Assembly (NCBI RefSeq): GCF_900172215.1
Contig: NZ_FWFP01000016.1
Coordinates: 1 to 64,000 of the forward strand
Reading direction: 5' to 3'
DNA length: 64,000 bases
Origin: Ruegeria meonggei
GTDB taxonomy: Bacteria > Pseudomonadota > Alphaproteobacteria > Rhodobacterales > Rhodobacteraceae
In this document: positions 35,801 to 43,349 of the stretch, piece after piece
Numbering within the stretch: the first letter of the stretch is position 1
Layout of the letters: each line of letters opens with the position of its first letter
Translations under genes and position numbers: made by a program
The notes under the pieces: model-generated
Seen by the model: only the letters and a program-made list of their open reading frames with translations
Database searches by the model: none
What the model was told of the DNA's origin: nothing

Positions 35801-36519
35801 AGTCCATTGTTCATAAATCCAAGAAGGGAAAGGGCACGCAAAGGATCGGTTGAAACGCCGGCAAGCAACGCGTCAAGACCCGCCGCGCTATGGACCCCTT
35901 CATTGTAGAGGGTATCCACGATCTTTTGATTTTCTGTTCGCCACAGGGTTTCAGATATTATCTTCGAACCGCTCGTATTTTCAGATTTCTCGCTCCGGCG
36001 ACCAACCAACCAGCTTCCGCATTGCGGGATCGGATCCCCGTTCTCCAGTCTGTTTAACTGTTCCTGAAGCGGCTCGAATCTATCGTGCAGATTGGCTTCG
36101 TTTTGCAGTAGCAATTCGCGAGCGCGGCCAAAGGCACGCATGGTGGTAAGGTGAAGAATTCTTTCACCAATGCGTTCAGCGCTGTCACTTGGAACTCCGC
36201 CCATAACCTCGTTTGCTTCAAGGTCTCGTGCCGTTTTCAATGAGTTGAGTGCTGCGTCAACTTCTCGTGGCAATGTCCAACGAGAAACTTTTGCAAGGTT
36301 CGAATGTGGTAGTGACTTGAGAACGGCCCTGCCCAGCCGTCTACGAGACGCTACACCGAAAGAAAGCAGTAACCAGCCCGCCCCACAAATTTGGTTTTGT
36401 CGCACATTGTAGTCATAACCAACGAAGTGAAGCCCAGAATTTGGATATTCTGGAGAGGTCTCTGCCTGGCGGTCCAATCCTTCGGAAATTGAACCCAAGA
36501 TTTTTTTCAGCGTATTCAT
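32872..36519 (-). CDS. Orphan NRPS-like protein: acyltransferase-like region, adenylation domain and carrier domain
   Basis: A 1215-residue protein. Residues about 610-1115 form an ATP-dependent adenylation (AMP-binding) domain with core motifs YVVYTSGSSGEPKGVV (about 772-787), NACYGATEF (about 909-917), GRIDDVVNIRGRRVSL (about 1010-1025) and LPSGKLDRKRL with the catalytic Lys (about 1098-1108). A phosphopantetheine carrier domain follows; its DSILSL around residue 1169 carries the likely attachment Ser. Residues about 390-580 resemble LpxL/HtrB-type acyltransferases (LRSGEVLQIYFDG, KLPGFPAQLAISSGADVCFA), but the usual HX4D/E acid is not evident after SPH (residues 398-400), so the call is tentative. 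Residues 1-380 are unassigned. There is no condensation or thioesterase domain. It stands alone; the downstream gap to 32737 holds no gene. Confidence 0.75.
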   Translation of the reverse strand: MNTLKKILGSISEGLDRQAETSPEYPNSGLHFVGYDYNVRQNQICGAGWLLLSFGVASRRRLGRAVLKSLPHSNLAKVSRWTLPREVDAALNSLKTARDLEANEVMGGVPSDSAERIGERILHLTTMRAFGRARELLLQNEANLHDRFEPLQEQLNRLENGDPIPQCGSWLVGRRSEKSENTSGSKIISETLWRTENQKIVDTLYNEGVHSAAGLDALLAGVSTDPLRALSLLGFMNNGLDESYKSKLVAATRPLPPMARFVMFSHWNWVDGKRLVDAFEEAIATGQTYNVEASLLRAMSGHLSLPKKGGAKRKLFDKLSRLAAGRAAFGADPLIDSAAKQGVRVVGKEAMPIALAADQDYNYSPKKMAQGVAPALTSRAKAWLEQASARAKGTVVFSPHAQNLAHASRLLQIALAGMGKPVQTIVTIAPEIGDPAEAAGFLTAARKKGFDITLSGRWLNKRNTHASQYLERLRSGEVLQIYFDGTKAPGRRLFVPWLTRPAKLPGFPAQLAISSGADVCFAATWVDGDGTQIIDIVPLDPPPRAGANLVRTLWLTQQLARACRHFVLMQKMPVQRHLLAAYGGPSPKRELIELSTWLQSDAVRESKLCWLSGFDPTHIAIRTASGSVTYASLASLCLRMSNMLLHFQDTAPNHTNSERSFEDQHRILCLLPASPAAVVTQLASTAAGSLLCVGLPEDSDVQLTDRLTAFNPDLIVVTFSLWSRLIAAAPELEGRNALIIGDDCDEAALEFLLESFAEPPALPPLDLQRPAYVVYTSGSSGEPKGVVLAAGMASRMLVFNYDEPQTLLTVVRWDTATALETLPAFVGNHTIVLPPTNGFSDLKQLCNLMIETSATALSAPCSVLHGMLQNPDFSPSRLPELTVFFPWGEPSRARFIQDLVNRFPKAELNACYGATEFIDVSCGKLSGEEFAKYQGSPGGMLLPGTRAVNSEGDDLKPGEIGRVEALGYDRTLGTFKDLQAGARVVDPLKDPILLEDWVTVLPDGSLDVLGRIDDVVNIRGRRVSLNDLSETAENIDGVARVFVTTILVRDADAVAMAVETSRTDTDILENELRQAITKKFFASAAPVRCVHIEELPRLPSGKLDRKRLQTFLENGCANTTALIARRAEGANTAEEPLPPMLELLRDFASQEGLVPRARFDPDNTLPFLDSILSLILMLSIEEFLGKPPPAHVFDRQSTVTWRELAEELSSETVQV

Positions 36520-36902
36520 GATAGGTTCGCAAGTGCCGCCTGATTTTTCTGCCTGCCCGGAGATTTGCTTTTATCCTGCAAACTCTTTCCCGATACAATG
36601 GACCCGCATTCAGAAAAGTCGCAAAAAGCAGCCTGTCAGCGATGGATGGATCGAAAGCGCGGAGGTTGTGTCGCAAGCCTGAGACTATGGTTGATCAAAT
36701 TGCGTATCCTGGTGCTTGTTGGGTTAAAATCAATCGAACAAGTTTCACTATAACCTCTTTGAAAGGTTATCCCTTTCCCTAGCAAGCGGTTCTGAATGAG
36801 GTGTTTCTTTCTATCACACCACTTTAAATGGATGGGCTTCGAAACACTCGCCGGTGATCGCAGTTCGAGCGCAACAGAAAAGGCGCTCTACGCTGATTTC
36901 CA

Positions 36903-37025
36903 AGCCCATGGATGAGACCTTTTTAGCGTTCGTGGCGAATGGGTGCATTTCTATCGAGTTGCCGAAAAAGTAAGGAACACCCTGGGTTTCATGCTGAGTG
37001 AGTCGAGACGGCGCAAATACTTTCC
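36903..37025 (+). pseudogene. IS6-family transposase relic
   Basis: PMDETFL (36907 onward) continues, after a frame change, as VRGEWVHFYRVAEKVRNTLG and FMLSESRR. This matches the order of the IS6-type catalytic core: W.MDET(Y/F)..V.G.W.YLYRAVDK.G.T.DF.LS..R. The first catalytic Asp region (MDET) is present, but frame shifts and missing ends mean no protein can be made. No terminal inverted repeats were found. Confidence 0.6.
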
Positions 37026-37217
37026 GGACCGAAGAGGAATACGGGCAAAAAAAATCCAAACTCAAATATGACGCAAGCCAAACCGTCGCTCTACCAGTTC
37101 CCGAAACAAGGACTACCAGTCCCTATAAGCCTATATTTGGCAAACACTTGGGTGAAAGTTGAGCCATCTCATAATTTCACAATCACCTCTAGGCAGGCAA
37201 TACATCTGGACAATGGA

Positions 37218-37230
37218 AACATCAGATGTT
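37218..37230. promoter_or_regulatory. Candidate GntR operator just upstream of its gene
   Basis: AACATC-A-GATGTT is a perfect 13-base dyad, 12 bases before the ATG of the FadR/GntR-type gene. Its place at the expected ribosome-binding region suggests autoregulation by blocking initiation. No clear Shine-Dalgarno sequence is visible there. Assigned from symmetry and position only. Confidence 0.4.
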
Positions 37231-37242
37231 TAAGATCATCCT

Positions 37243-38010
37243 ATGAGCGAGCTTTTATTTTACGATCTGAAAGATACAGCTGGTGTGGCACCTGGCCTTG
37301 CAACTCAGGTGTGCCGTGAGCTTGGGCGGCGCATCGTTGCCGGGCATTTCCCGGAAGGCGGTTTGATCGACGACGAAAACAAGCTGTGCACCCGTTTCGG
37401 GGTCAGTAAATCTGTTGTACGTGAGGCAATCAAATTGCTGGTTAGCAAGGGGCTGCTGGAAGTGCGCCGCGGCAGTGGTACGCGAGTGCGGTGGCGCGCA
37501 AGTTGGAACCTTCTGGATGATGATGTGCTGGCCTGGCATCAGGGCATTGAACCGAAGCCCGAGTTTCTTCGTCAGTTGATGGACGTAAGACAAATGGTAG
37601 AGCCCAATGCTGCGGGCTGGGCGGCTCAAACGGCAACGCCAAAGCAGATCGAAGATATTCGCAAAGCGCAGCAAGACATGGAGCAAGCGAGCTCGATCCA
37701 GGATTTTGTGGTCGCAGACGCGCTTTTTCATCGTTCTGTCCTGCGCGCCGCGAATAACGAAGTGCTTATCGCTCTGGAGGGTGTGATCTTTTCGGCGCTC
37801 CTAAGCTCAATCAAAGTGACAAACAGCGACCCGCGCGAAAACAAACGTTCGCTGCCGCTGCACAGGCGGGTGTTGAGGGCCATTGAGGCTCAGGACAGTG
37901 AGGTCGCCACATCGGCGATGCGCGAGCATTTGGCCGATACCTATGAGCGCCTTTCAGGGGCTCTGCCAGATTTCAGCATCAAACGTGGGGCAAGCGAACA
38001 AAAGGGATGA
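37243..38010 (+). CDS. FadR/GntR-family transcriptional regulator
   Basis: A 255-residue regulator. The winged helix (GLATQVCRELGRRIVAGHFP, DENKLCTRFGVSKSVVREAI, LEVRRGSGTRVR) is followed by an all-helical FCD effector domain (LRQLMDVRQMVEPNAAGWAA, ADALFHRSVLRAANNEVLIA, HRRVLRAIEAQDSEVATSAM). DgoR-like regulators of sugar-acid pathways have this plan. It begins the sugar operon (ABC importer, dehydrogenases, dehydratase, kinase) and very probably controls it; likely inducers are a sugar acid such as galactonate, arabinonate or similar, which the sequence cannot resolve. A hairpin (38047-38087) separates it from the transporter genes. Confidence 0.88.
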   Translation: MSELLFYDLKDTAGVAPGLATQVCRELGRRIVAGHFPEGGLIDDENKLCTRFGVSKSVVREAIKLLVSKGLLEVRRGSGTRVRWRASWNLLDDDVLAWHQGIEPKPEFLRQLMDVRQMVEPNAAGWAAQTATPKQIEDIRKAQQDMEQASSIQDFVVADALFHRSVLRAANNEVLIALEGVIFSALLSSIKVTNSDPRENKRSLPLHRRVLRAIEAQDSEVATSAMREHLADTYERLSGALPDFSIKRGASEQKG

Positions 38011-38046
38011 GATACCCACTGTCCGGGAAGGTGGCCGGGCTAGTGG

Positions 38047-38087
38047 TGACGACACGAGACATGCTTCTACCCAGCCTCGCGTCGTCA
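38047..38087 (+). promoter_or_regulatory. Hairpin between the GntR gene and the sugar-transporter genes
   Basis: TGACGACACGAG (38047-38058) pairs with CTCGCGTCGTCA (38076-38087) with one mismatch, loop 17 bases. It lies 36 bases after the regulator stop and 74 bases before the binding-protein start. No T-run follows, so it may be a partial terminator or an operator-like dyad. Confidence 0.4.
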
Positions 38088-38161
38088 GGTTGGCCCGAAG
38101 AAACGGGAGAACTCCACCAGATAATCCGGCGCTACGCGCCAGAAACATCGACGAGGAGGAT

Positions 38162-39226
38162 ATGATGTTTTCAAAGCTTTCGAAAGGCCTGCTGGCCGGA
38201 ACTGTCGCGACGTCTGCGTTGCTGGCAGCCGAGATGGCATCGGCAGAAGACATGGTTGCTCTGTTGCTGCCGGAAAACGTGAATCCACGCTGGGAACAGC
38301 AGGATGCAGCGGCGTTTGTGCGCACCATGGGCGAGATTGCACCCGACGTGAAAGTTGAGGTGTTCAATGCCAACAATGATACCGCCACACAGCAGCGACA
38401 GGCTGAGCAAGCGCTGACGCAAGGCGCAAAGGTTCTTGTTGTCATTCCTATCGACGGTGAGAGCTCGGCCATTATTGCGGATACGGCTGCCGAAGAAGGT
38501 ATTCCGACGATTGCCTATGACCGGATGATCAACTCGCCCAACACAACATTCTGGGTGCAGGCCGATCTGGAAGGCATGGGGTTCGATCAGGCAACCCATG
38601 TGATCGAGAACACCAAAGACGGCGATACTCTCGTAATGCTCAAAGGGTCGCCGACCGATCCGAATGCGGCTGTCATCCACAATGGCCAGTTGCGCGCACT
38701 CACACCTCTGTTTGAAAGTGGTGCACGGGTCATGGGCTATGAAAACTGGACACAAGGCTGGGACCCCGCCATTGCGCGTCGTTCGATGGATCAGGCGCTG
38801 ACTCAACTCGATAACAACGTTCAAGGTGTCGTTTCTTCCAACGACGGGAACGCCGGTGCTGCTATTGCCGCAATGGAAGAACAGGGGATGGCCGGAACGG
38901 TCCCGGTCTCTGGATTGGACTGCACGGTACAGGCACAACAATTGATGCTGTTGGGTAAGCAAACGCAATGCGGCTGGCGCCCGCTTGAAGACATGGCAGC
39001 CGCTGCGGCTCAGGTCACGGTTCGCTTGGTGAGTGGTGAAGATTTTTCTGATCTTGCGCCACAAACTGTGACCAACGGTGTCGGAGCTGACGTGGCCTAC
39101 GTGCCGGTTGGTTCATACTCGGCTATCGGCGCAGAAGGTGTCGCCTACGTGATCGAGAACGATGCGTCGATCACCAAGGATATGGTCTGCCAGGGCGAAG
39201 CAGCCGCAACCGACTTCTGTAAGTAA
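38162..39226 (+). CDS. Sugar ABC transporter substrate-binding protein (XylF-like)
   Basis: About 354 residues, with a signal peptide (SKGLLAGTVATSALLAAEMA, cleavage near ASAED) and a periplasmic sugar-binding fold: MVALLLPENVNPRWEQQDA, VEVFNANNDTATQQRQAEQA, LVVIPIDGESSAIIADTA, IPTIAYDRMI and SSNDGNAGAAIAAMEEQG. The DR in AYDRMI and the ND in SNDG are typical ligand-contacting positions of D-xylose or related pentose/hexose-binding proteins. GAGGAGGA ends two bases before the ATG at 38162; the second ATG at 38165 has better spacing. Gene 1 of the importer; the ATPase follows 12 bases after its stop. Confidence 0.9.
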   Translation: MMFSKLSKGLLAGTVATSALLAAEMASAEDMVALLLPENVNPRWEQQDAAAFVRTMGEIAPDVKVEVFNANNDTATQQRQAEQALTQGAKVLVVIPIDGESSAIIADTAAEEGIPTIAYDRMINSPNTTFWVQADLEGMGFDQATHVIENTKDGDTLVMLKGSPTDPNAAVIHNGQLRALTPLFESGARVMGYENWTQGWDPAIARRSMDQALTQLDNNVQGVVSSNDGNAGAAIAAMEEQGMAGTVPVSGLDCTVQAQQLMLLGKQTQCGWRPLEDMAAAAAQVTVRLVSGEDFSDLAPQTVTNGVGADVAYVPVGSYSAIGAEGVAYVIENDASITKDMVCQGEAAATDFCK

Positions 39227-39238
39227 CAAGGTCAAGTT

Positions 39239-40054
39239 ATGACGTTTGAAAACACAATGGTGGGGCAAGCTGCCCCACCAGCGCACCTTGCTGTGCGTGG
39301 GATTCAAAAACGGTTTGGCGGAGTGCACGCGCTACGCGGCGTTGACTTTGAGGTCGCCCGCGGTGAAGTGATGGCCTTAGTCGGCGACAACGGCGCGGGC
39401 AAATCCACGCTGATGAAAGTGCTCGCCGGAGCGCATCTTGCCGACGACGGTGAGTTTTTGCTCGACGGCAAGCCCGTCGAAATGTCCACGCCCAATGATG
39501 CAACCGAGCTTGGCATTCAGATCGTCTATCAGGACCTTGCTCTGTGCGAAAATCTGGATGTTTCAGCCAACCTGTCCCTGGGGGCCGAACCCGTTAAACC
39601 CGGCTGGAGTTTCCTGCCGCACCTCCTGCGTCCGCTTGACGATCTGGAAATGGAAGTGAAGGCCAAGAAAGCCATCGACAAGCTTGAAGTTCGCACATTG
39701 CAATCTGTTCGGGCCAAAGTAGGCGGACTTTCAGGTGGTCAGCGTCAAGCCATTGCGATTGCCCGCGCCGTCGGGACGGAAAGCTCAGTGGTCATGCTGG
39801 ATGAACCCACGGCCGCACTTGGTGTCGCACAGACACGCCAGGTTCTGGAGGTTGTCAAACGACTGCGCGAGACGAACCACGCAGTCGTCTACATCTCGCA
39901 CAACATGCGCGACATTTTTGAAGTCTCAGATCGGATCACCGTCCTGCGCCACGGCAGCAACGTCGCCACCTACACAACTTCAGATACGAACCCGGATGAA
40001 ATTGTCGTCGCCATGACGCGTGGCTTGGATACGGAGAACGGCAATGCAGCCTGA
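39239..40054 (+). CDS. Sugar ABC transporter ATP-binding protein, single ATPase domain
   Basis: A 271-residue ATPase with Walker A GDNGAGKST, Q-loop IVYQDLALCENLDV, signature LSGGQRQAIAIARAV, Walker B VVMLDEPTAALG and the H-switch VVYISHNMRD. Sugar importers of the XylG/RbsA type normally carry two fused ATPase domains (about 500 residues); here only one is present, so a homodimer would have to power transport. Start at the ATG at 39239. The last 11 bases overlap the permease start. Confidence 0.92.
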   Translation: MTFENTMVGQAAPPAHLAVRGIQKRFGGVHALRGVDFEVARGEVMALVGDNGAGKSTLMKVLAGAHLADDGEFLLDGKPVEMSTPNDATELGIQIVYQDLALCENLDVSANLSLGAEPVKPGWSFLPHLLRPLDDLEMEVKAKKAIDKLEVRTLQSVRAKVGGLSGGQRQAIAIARAVGTESSVVMLDEPTAALGVAQTRQVLEVVKRLRETNHAVVYISHNMRDIFEVSDRITVLRHGSNVATYTTSDTNPDEIVVAMTRGLDTENGNAA

Positions 40055-41264
40055 GGCCAAAATGACGTTTCTTGACCGGTTCAGCGCTATGCGCGAGACG
40101 CAGTTCGGAGCCTTTGTACCTGTTCTCCTCGCGCTGGCAGCAATCTGGGGGTATTTCGGCCTTGTTTTGCCACTGATTGATCTGATGAGCGGGGAAGCAG
40201 ACAGCTTTCGTGCGATCTTTCTAAGCCCCCGCAATATCTACAACTTGTTTATGCAATCTGCAGTGATTGCTACGCTGGCGGTCGGGATCACTATCGTTTT
40301 GCTGCTTGGTGACATTGACCTGTCAGCAGCCGCAACCGCAGGCGTTTGTGCCGCACTTTTGGGTGTGCTTGTGTTGAGCGGCGTGCCCGGCTGGCTGGCT
40401 TGTATCATCGTTATTTTCGTGGGCATCGTCATGGGAGCGGCACAGGGTCTTCTGATCGCCTACGTGGGCATTCCTTCTTTCGTCGTTACGCTCGCGGGGC
40501 TTCTTGGGTATCAGGGCCTGATGCAGAAAATTCTGCCGACGGGCAACCTGAACGTCGGTGACCCCTTCGTTCGCGGAATTGCCCGGGTTCTTATACCGGA
40601 CTTGTGGGGAATTGTGCTGGGATTGGCAGTTGTAGGAATGTTCGCCTACGCCAACTTGCGCAAGCAATCCCGACGCAAGACACTTGGGCTGGAGCAAGAC
40701 AGTCCGCTAGCCTTGTGGAGTCAGGTGATCGCCTTTGCAGCCATTGTTGTAGCGGTCGTTTTCACGCTCAACGCCTATCGCTCCTTGCCATTGTTGCTTG
40801 TGTTGCTGGTCGCAATCACTGCTCTTCTGGGGTGGATCACAACAAGCACGCCGTATGGTCGATCCCTTTTTGCTGTTGGCGGCAATCCGGAAAGTGCTCG
40901 GCGCGTCGGCATGAAGGTCAAGCGACTAAGAGTATCCGCCTTTGCAATCGTCGGGTTTATGGCCGCAATCGGGGGAATTTTTGGAGCTTCGCGTTACGGA
41001 TCGGTTTCCTACACGGCATTCGCCGGTGGTTCACTGCTGCTTGAAGCAATTGGGGCCGCAGTGATTGGTGGTACATCACTCTTTGGCGGTCGCGGGTCCG
41101 TTTGGAATGCCATCCTTGGCGCATTGGTTATTGGCTCGCTCGGAAACGGGCTGGACCTAACCGGGGCGAGTGCTGCGGACAAGTTGATGGTCTCGGGCGC
41201 AATTTTGCTTTTGGCCGTTGCGATTGATGCTCTGTCGCGTCCAGGCAATGGAAGCGGAAGATAG
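40044..41264 (+). CDS. Sugar ABC transporter permease (XylH/RbsC-like)
   Basis: About 406 residues from the ATG at 40044, which overlaps the ATPase stop. There are about ten hydrophobic helices; the family segments are VIATLAVGITIVLLLGDIDL, SVSYTAFAGGSLLLEAIGAA with VIGGTSLFGGRGSVWNAILG, and a C-terminal SGAILLLAVAIDALSR. TLAVGITIVLLLGDIDLS is the diagnostic RbsC-type motif. An in-frame upstream start at 40020 is possible but less likely. It completes the importer with the two preceding genes; the next gene starts nine bases downstream with AGGAGG. Confidence 0.92.
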   Translation: MQPEAKMTFLDRFSAMRETQFGAFVPVLLALAAIWGYFGLVLPLIDLMSGEADSFRAIFLSPRNIYNLFMQSAVIATLAVGITIVLLLGDIDLSAAATAGVCAALLGVLVLSGVPGWLACIIVIFVGIVMGAAQGLLIAYVGIPSFVVTLAGLLGYQGLMQKILPTGNLNVGDPFVRGIARVLIPDLWGIVLGLAVVGMFAYANLRKQSRRKTLGLEQDSPLALWSQVIAFAAIVVAVVFTLNAYRSLPLLLVLLVAITALLGWITTSTPYGRSLFAVGGNPESARRVGMKVKRLRVSAFAIVGFMAAIGGIFGASRYGSVSYTAFAGGSLLLEAIGAAVIGGTSLFGGRGSVWNAILGALVIGSLGNGLDLTGASAADKLMVSGAILLLAVAIDALSRPGNGSGR

Positions 41265-41273
41265 GAGGCCGCA

Positions 41274-41726
41274 ATGTCAGAACATTCGAATATCGATCCA
41301 CAATCACCGCTTGATGCAATCCTTGATGTTCTTATCCCCGCAAACCCCAGCCGAAACATCCCTGCGGCAGGTCAACTAGGTGTGGCTACATTTGTCACAG
41401 AGGCGGCGGCGCAAAAAAACGCTCTCAACACTGCGCTCATCGCCTTGCTTTCGCGCGCTGGGGAATTGGCGGACGGTATTACCCCCGATACCGTCCGTCA
41501 GTTGGAAACCGAACTGCCCGAGGCGTTCAACCTTTTGCTCGTGGAAACCTACAAAGGGTATTACAGCCGACCGGACATTCGGGCGCTTGTCGGGGTTGGA
41601 GCACATCCTGTGCACCCAGCCGGGTATGAAGTTGCCAGTGAGTCGCCAGAACTTCTGAACGAACTGACAGCGCCAGTTCGTGCCCGCGGGCCAGTGTTTC
41701 GCGACCCGCCCGGAGGCCAGGCATGA
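41274..41726 (+). CDS. Gluconate 2-dehydrogenase subunit 3-like small protein
   Basis: A 150-residue protein with LDAILDVLIPANPSRNIPAA near the start, LPEAFNLLLVETYKGYYSRP in the middle and a terminal HPVHPAGYEV. The pattern matches the gamma (subunit 3) chain that accompanies FAD-dependent gluconate and related sugar dehydrogenases. Those chains usually have a Tat signal for export; here no twin-Arg or hydrophobic N-terminus is present. AGGAGG precedes the ATG. It overlaps the GMC dehydrogenase gene by four bases (ATGA), supporting a stoichiometric complex. Confidence 0.75.
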   Translation: MSEHSNIDPQSPLDAILDVLIPANPSRNIPAAGQLGVATFVTEAAAQKNALNTALIALLSRAGELADGITPDTVRQLETELPEAFNLLLVETYKGYYSRPDIRALVGVGAHPVHPAGYEVASESPELLNELTAPVRARGPVFRDPPGGQA

Positions 41727-43342
41727 ATAATGATCCTGTTGATGTCCTGATCATTGGTGCAGGAGCATCAGGAGCTGCAATCGCCTGGTCGCTGTTGGAA
41801 ACGAGGATGCGAATTCTGTGTCTGGAACAGGGCGACCATCTGCCGGACAAAGACTTCCCTTCGCGTCACGAGGACTATGAGATCGCTCGATATGGTGCGT
41901 TTTCCTGCGACCCCAATGTGCGCCGGTTGCAGCAGGACTATCCGATTAACTCGGATGACAGCTGTATCACGCCGGTGAACTGGAATGGCGTAGGCGGGTC
42001 CACGATCAATTTTCTTGGCCATTGGCCGCGCATGCGCCCGTCAGACTTTCGGACCAAATCGCTGGATGGAGTTGGTGAGGATTGGCCGCTCGACTATCAT
42101 ACGCTTGCGCCGTTTTATGACATGAATGACCACAATACGGGCGTCTCTGGATTAGGTGGTAATCCGGCGTATCCCGACTATAAGCCGCCACATCCGCCAA
42201 TTCCAATTGGCAAACTGGGGCAAACGCTGGCGCGCGGTTTCAACGAAAAGGGCTGGCACTGGTGGCCGTCGGATGTGGCCATCCTCAGTGAAGACGACGA
42301 TGGCCGCCAGAAATGCGTGAATGCCGGGACCTGCGACCTTGGTTGTGCGGCAGGGGCCAAAGGCGGGACCAATTTCACTTATTGGCCGATGCTTGAAAAT
42401 GCAGGTGTCGAGCTGCGTACCAGGGCGCGCGTTCGCGAAATCCTGGTGGACGAGTCCACAGGCTTCGCAACGGGTGTGCTTTTTCATGGTGCCGACGGGC
42501 GCGTGCATGAACAAAAAGCCGAGCTTGTCATCGTCGCCTGCAACGGTGTTGGCACACCTCGTCTGCTGCTGAATTCCAAATCCAGGCTGTTCCCTGATGG
42601 CCTGGCCAACAGGTCTGGGAAGGTGGGAAAGAACTTAATGTTCCATCCACTTACGGGGGTTGCAGGCGTTTTCGAAGAACCGATGAAAGGGCACGAAGGG
42701 CCGATGGCCTGTTCGATCCTGTCCCAGGAGTTTTACGAGAGCGACCCCACCCGCGGCTTTGTCCGTGGCTATGGCCTTCATTCAGGGCGGTCGACCACGC
42801 CGATGACCTATGCACTTGGCGGTTATGGGATCGATAGCCCTATCCCATGGGGGGCTGAGCACCGAGAGATTATGGACAACGTCTATCCCTACCTCGCTGG
42901 CCTCACCGTGGTGACCGAGGACCTGCCGGAAGAGCATAACTGTGTCACACTCGACCCGGACCTGACGGATAGTGATGGAATACCGGCCCCAAAGATAACC
43001 TATAAGCTGGGTGACAACACGCGCGCGATGCTTAGGCATGGCGAGGACCGGGCGAAAGAGGTTCTCCTTGCGGCTGGCGCCAAGCGCATCCTGACTAAAG
43101 GTGATGACAAGGTCTGGTGGCGCGCGGGATGGCATCAGATGGGCACCTGCCGCCTGGGCAACAATCCTGAGACGTCCGTTGTCAACAGCTGGGGGCGCTG
43201 TCATGACGTGAAGAACCTTTTCATCGTGGACGGATCGATTTTTGTTACGGCCGGGGCGGTGAACCCCACCTCCACGATCCAAGCGCTGGCGCTCTATATC
43301 GGCGACCAGATTAAAACCAACATCGCAACGCTGTTTGATTGA
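41723..43342 (+). CDS. GMC-family FAD-dependent sugar/alcohol dehydrogenase
   Basis: A 539-residue flavoprotein with VDVLIIGAGASGAAIAWSLL at the N-terminus, the NAGTCDLGCAAGAKGGTNFT Cys-rich segment typical of the gluconate 2-dehydrogenase flavoprotein, and a GMC C-terminal active site (WHQMGTCRLG with the catalytic His, NPTSTIQALALY with the Asn). It oxidises a polyol or sugar, presumably at C1 or C2, passing electrons to an unknown acceptor. There is no signal peptide and no c-type cytochrome gene nearby, unlike periplasmic versions. Overlaps the small subunit by four bases. Confidence 0.88.
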   Translation: MNNDPVDVLIIGAGASGAAIAWSLLETRMRILCLEQGDHLPDKDFPSRHEDYEIARYGAFSCDPNVRRLQQDYPINSDDSCITPVNWNGVGGSTINFLGHWPRMRPSDFRTKSLDGVGEDWPLDYHTLAPFYDMNDHNTGVSGLGGNPAYPDYKPPHPPIPIGKLGQTLARGFNEKGWHWWPSDVAILSEDDDGRQKCVNAGTCDLGCAAGAKGGTNFTYWPMLENAGVELRTRARVREILVDESTGFATGVLFHGADGRVHEQKAELVIVACNGVGTPRLLLNSKSRLFPDGLANRSGKVGKNLMFHPLTGVAGVFEEPMKGHEGPMACSILSQEFYESDPTRGFVRGYGLHSGRSTTPMTYALGGYGIDSPIPWGAEHREIMDNVYPYLAGLTVVTEDLPEEHNCVTLDPDLTDSDGIPAPKITYKLGDNTRAMLRHGEDRAKEVLLAAGAKRILTKGDDKVWWRAGWHQMGTCRLGNNPETSVVNSWGRCHDVKNLFIVDGSIFVTAGAVNPTSTIQALALYIGDQIKTNIATLFD

Positions 43343-43349
43343 GGTGGCC

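Larger units (their letters stand above)
36520..37242. other. Gene-free spacer with mobile-element debris
   Basis: These 723 bases contain no complete gene that I can support. Short frames on both strands lack ribosome-binding sites or domain signals. The stretch looks AT-richer than its surroundings by eye. It includes the IS6-family relic at 36903-37025 and a candidate GntR operator near its right end, and must also hold the promoters of the divergent 1215-residue gene and the GntR gene. Confidence 0.6.
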
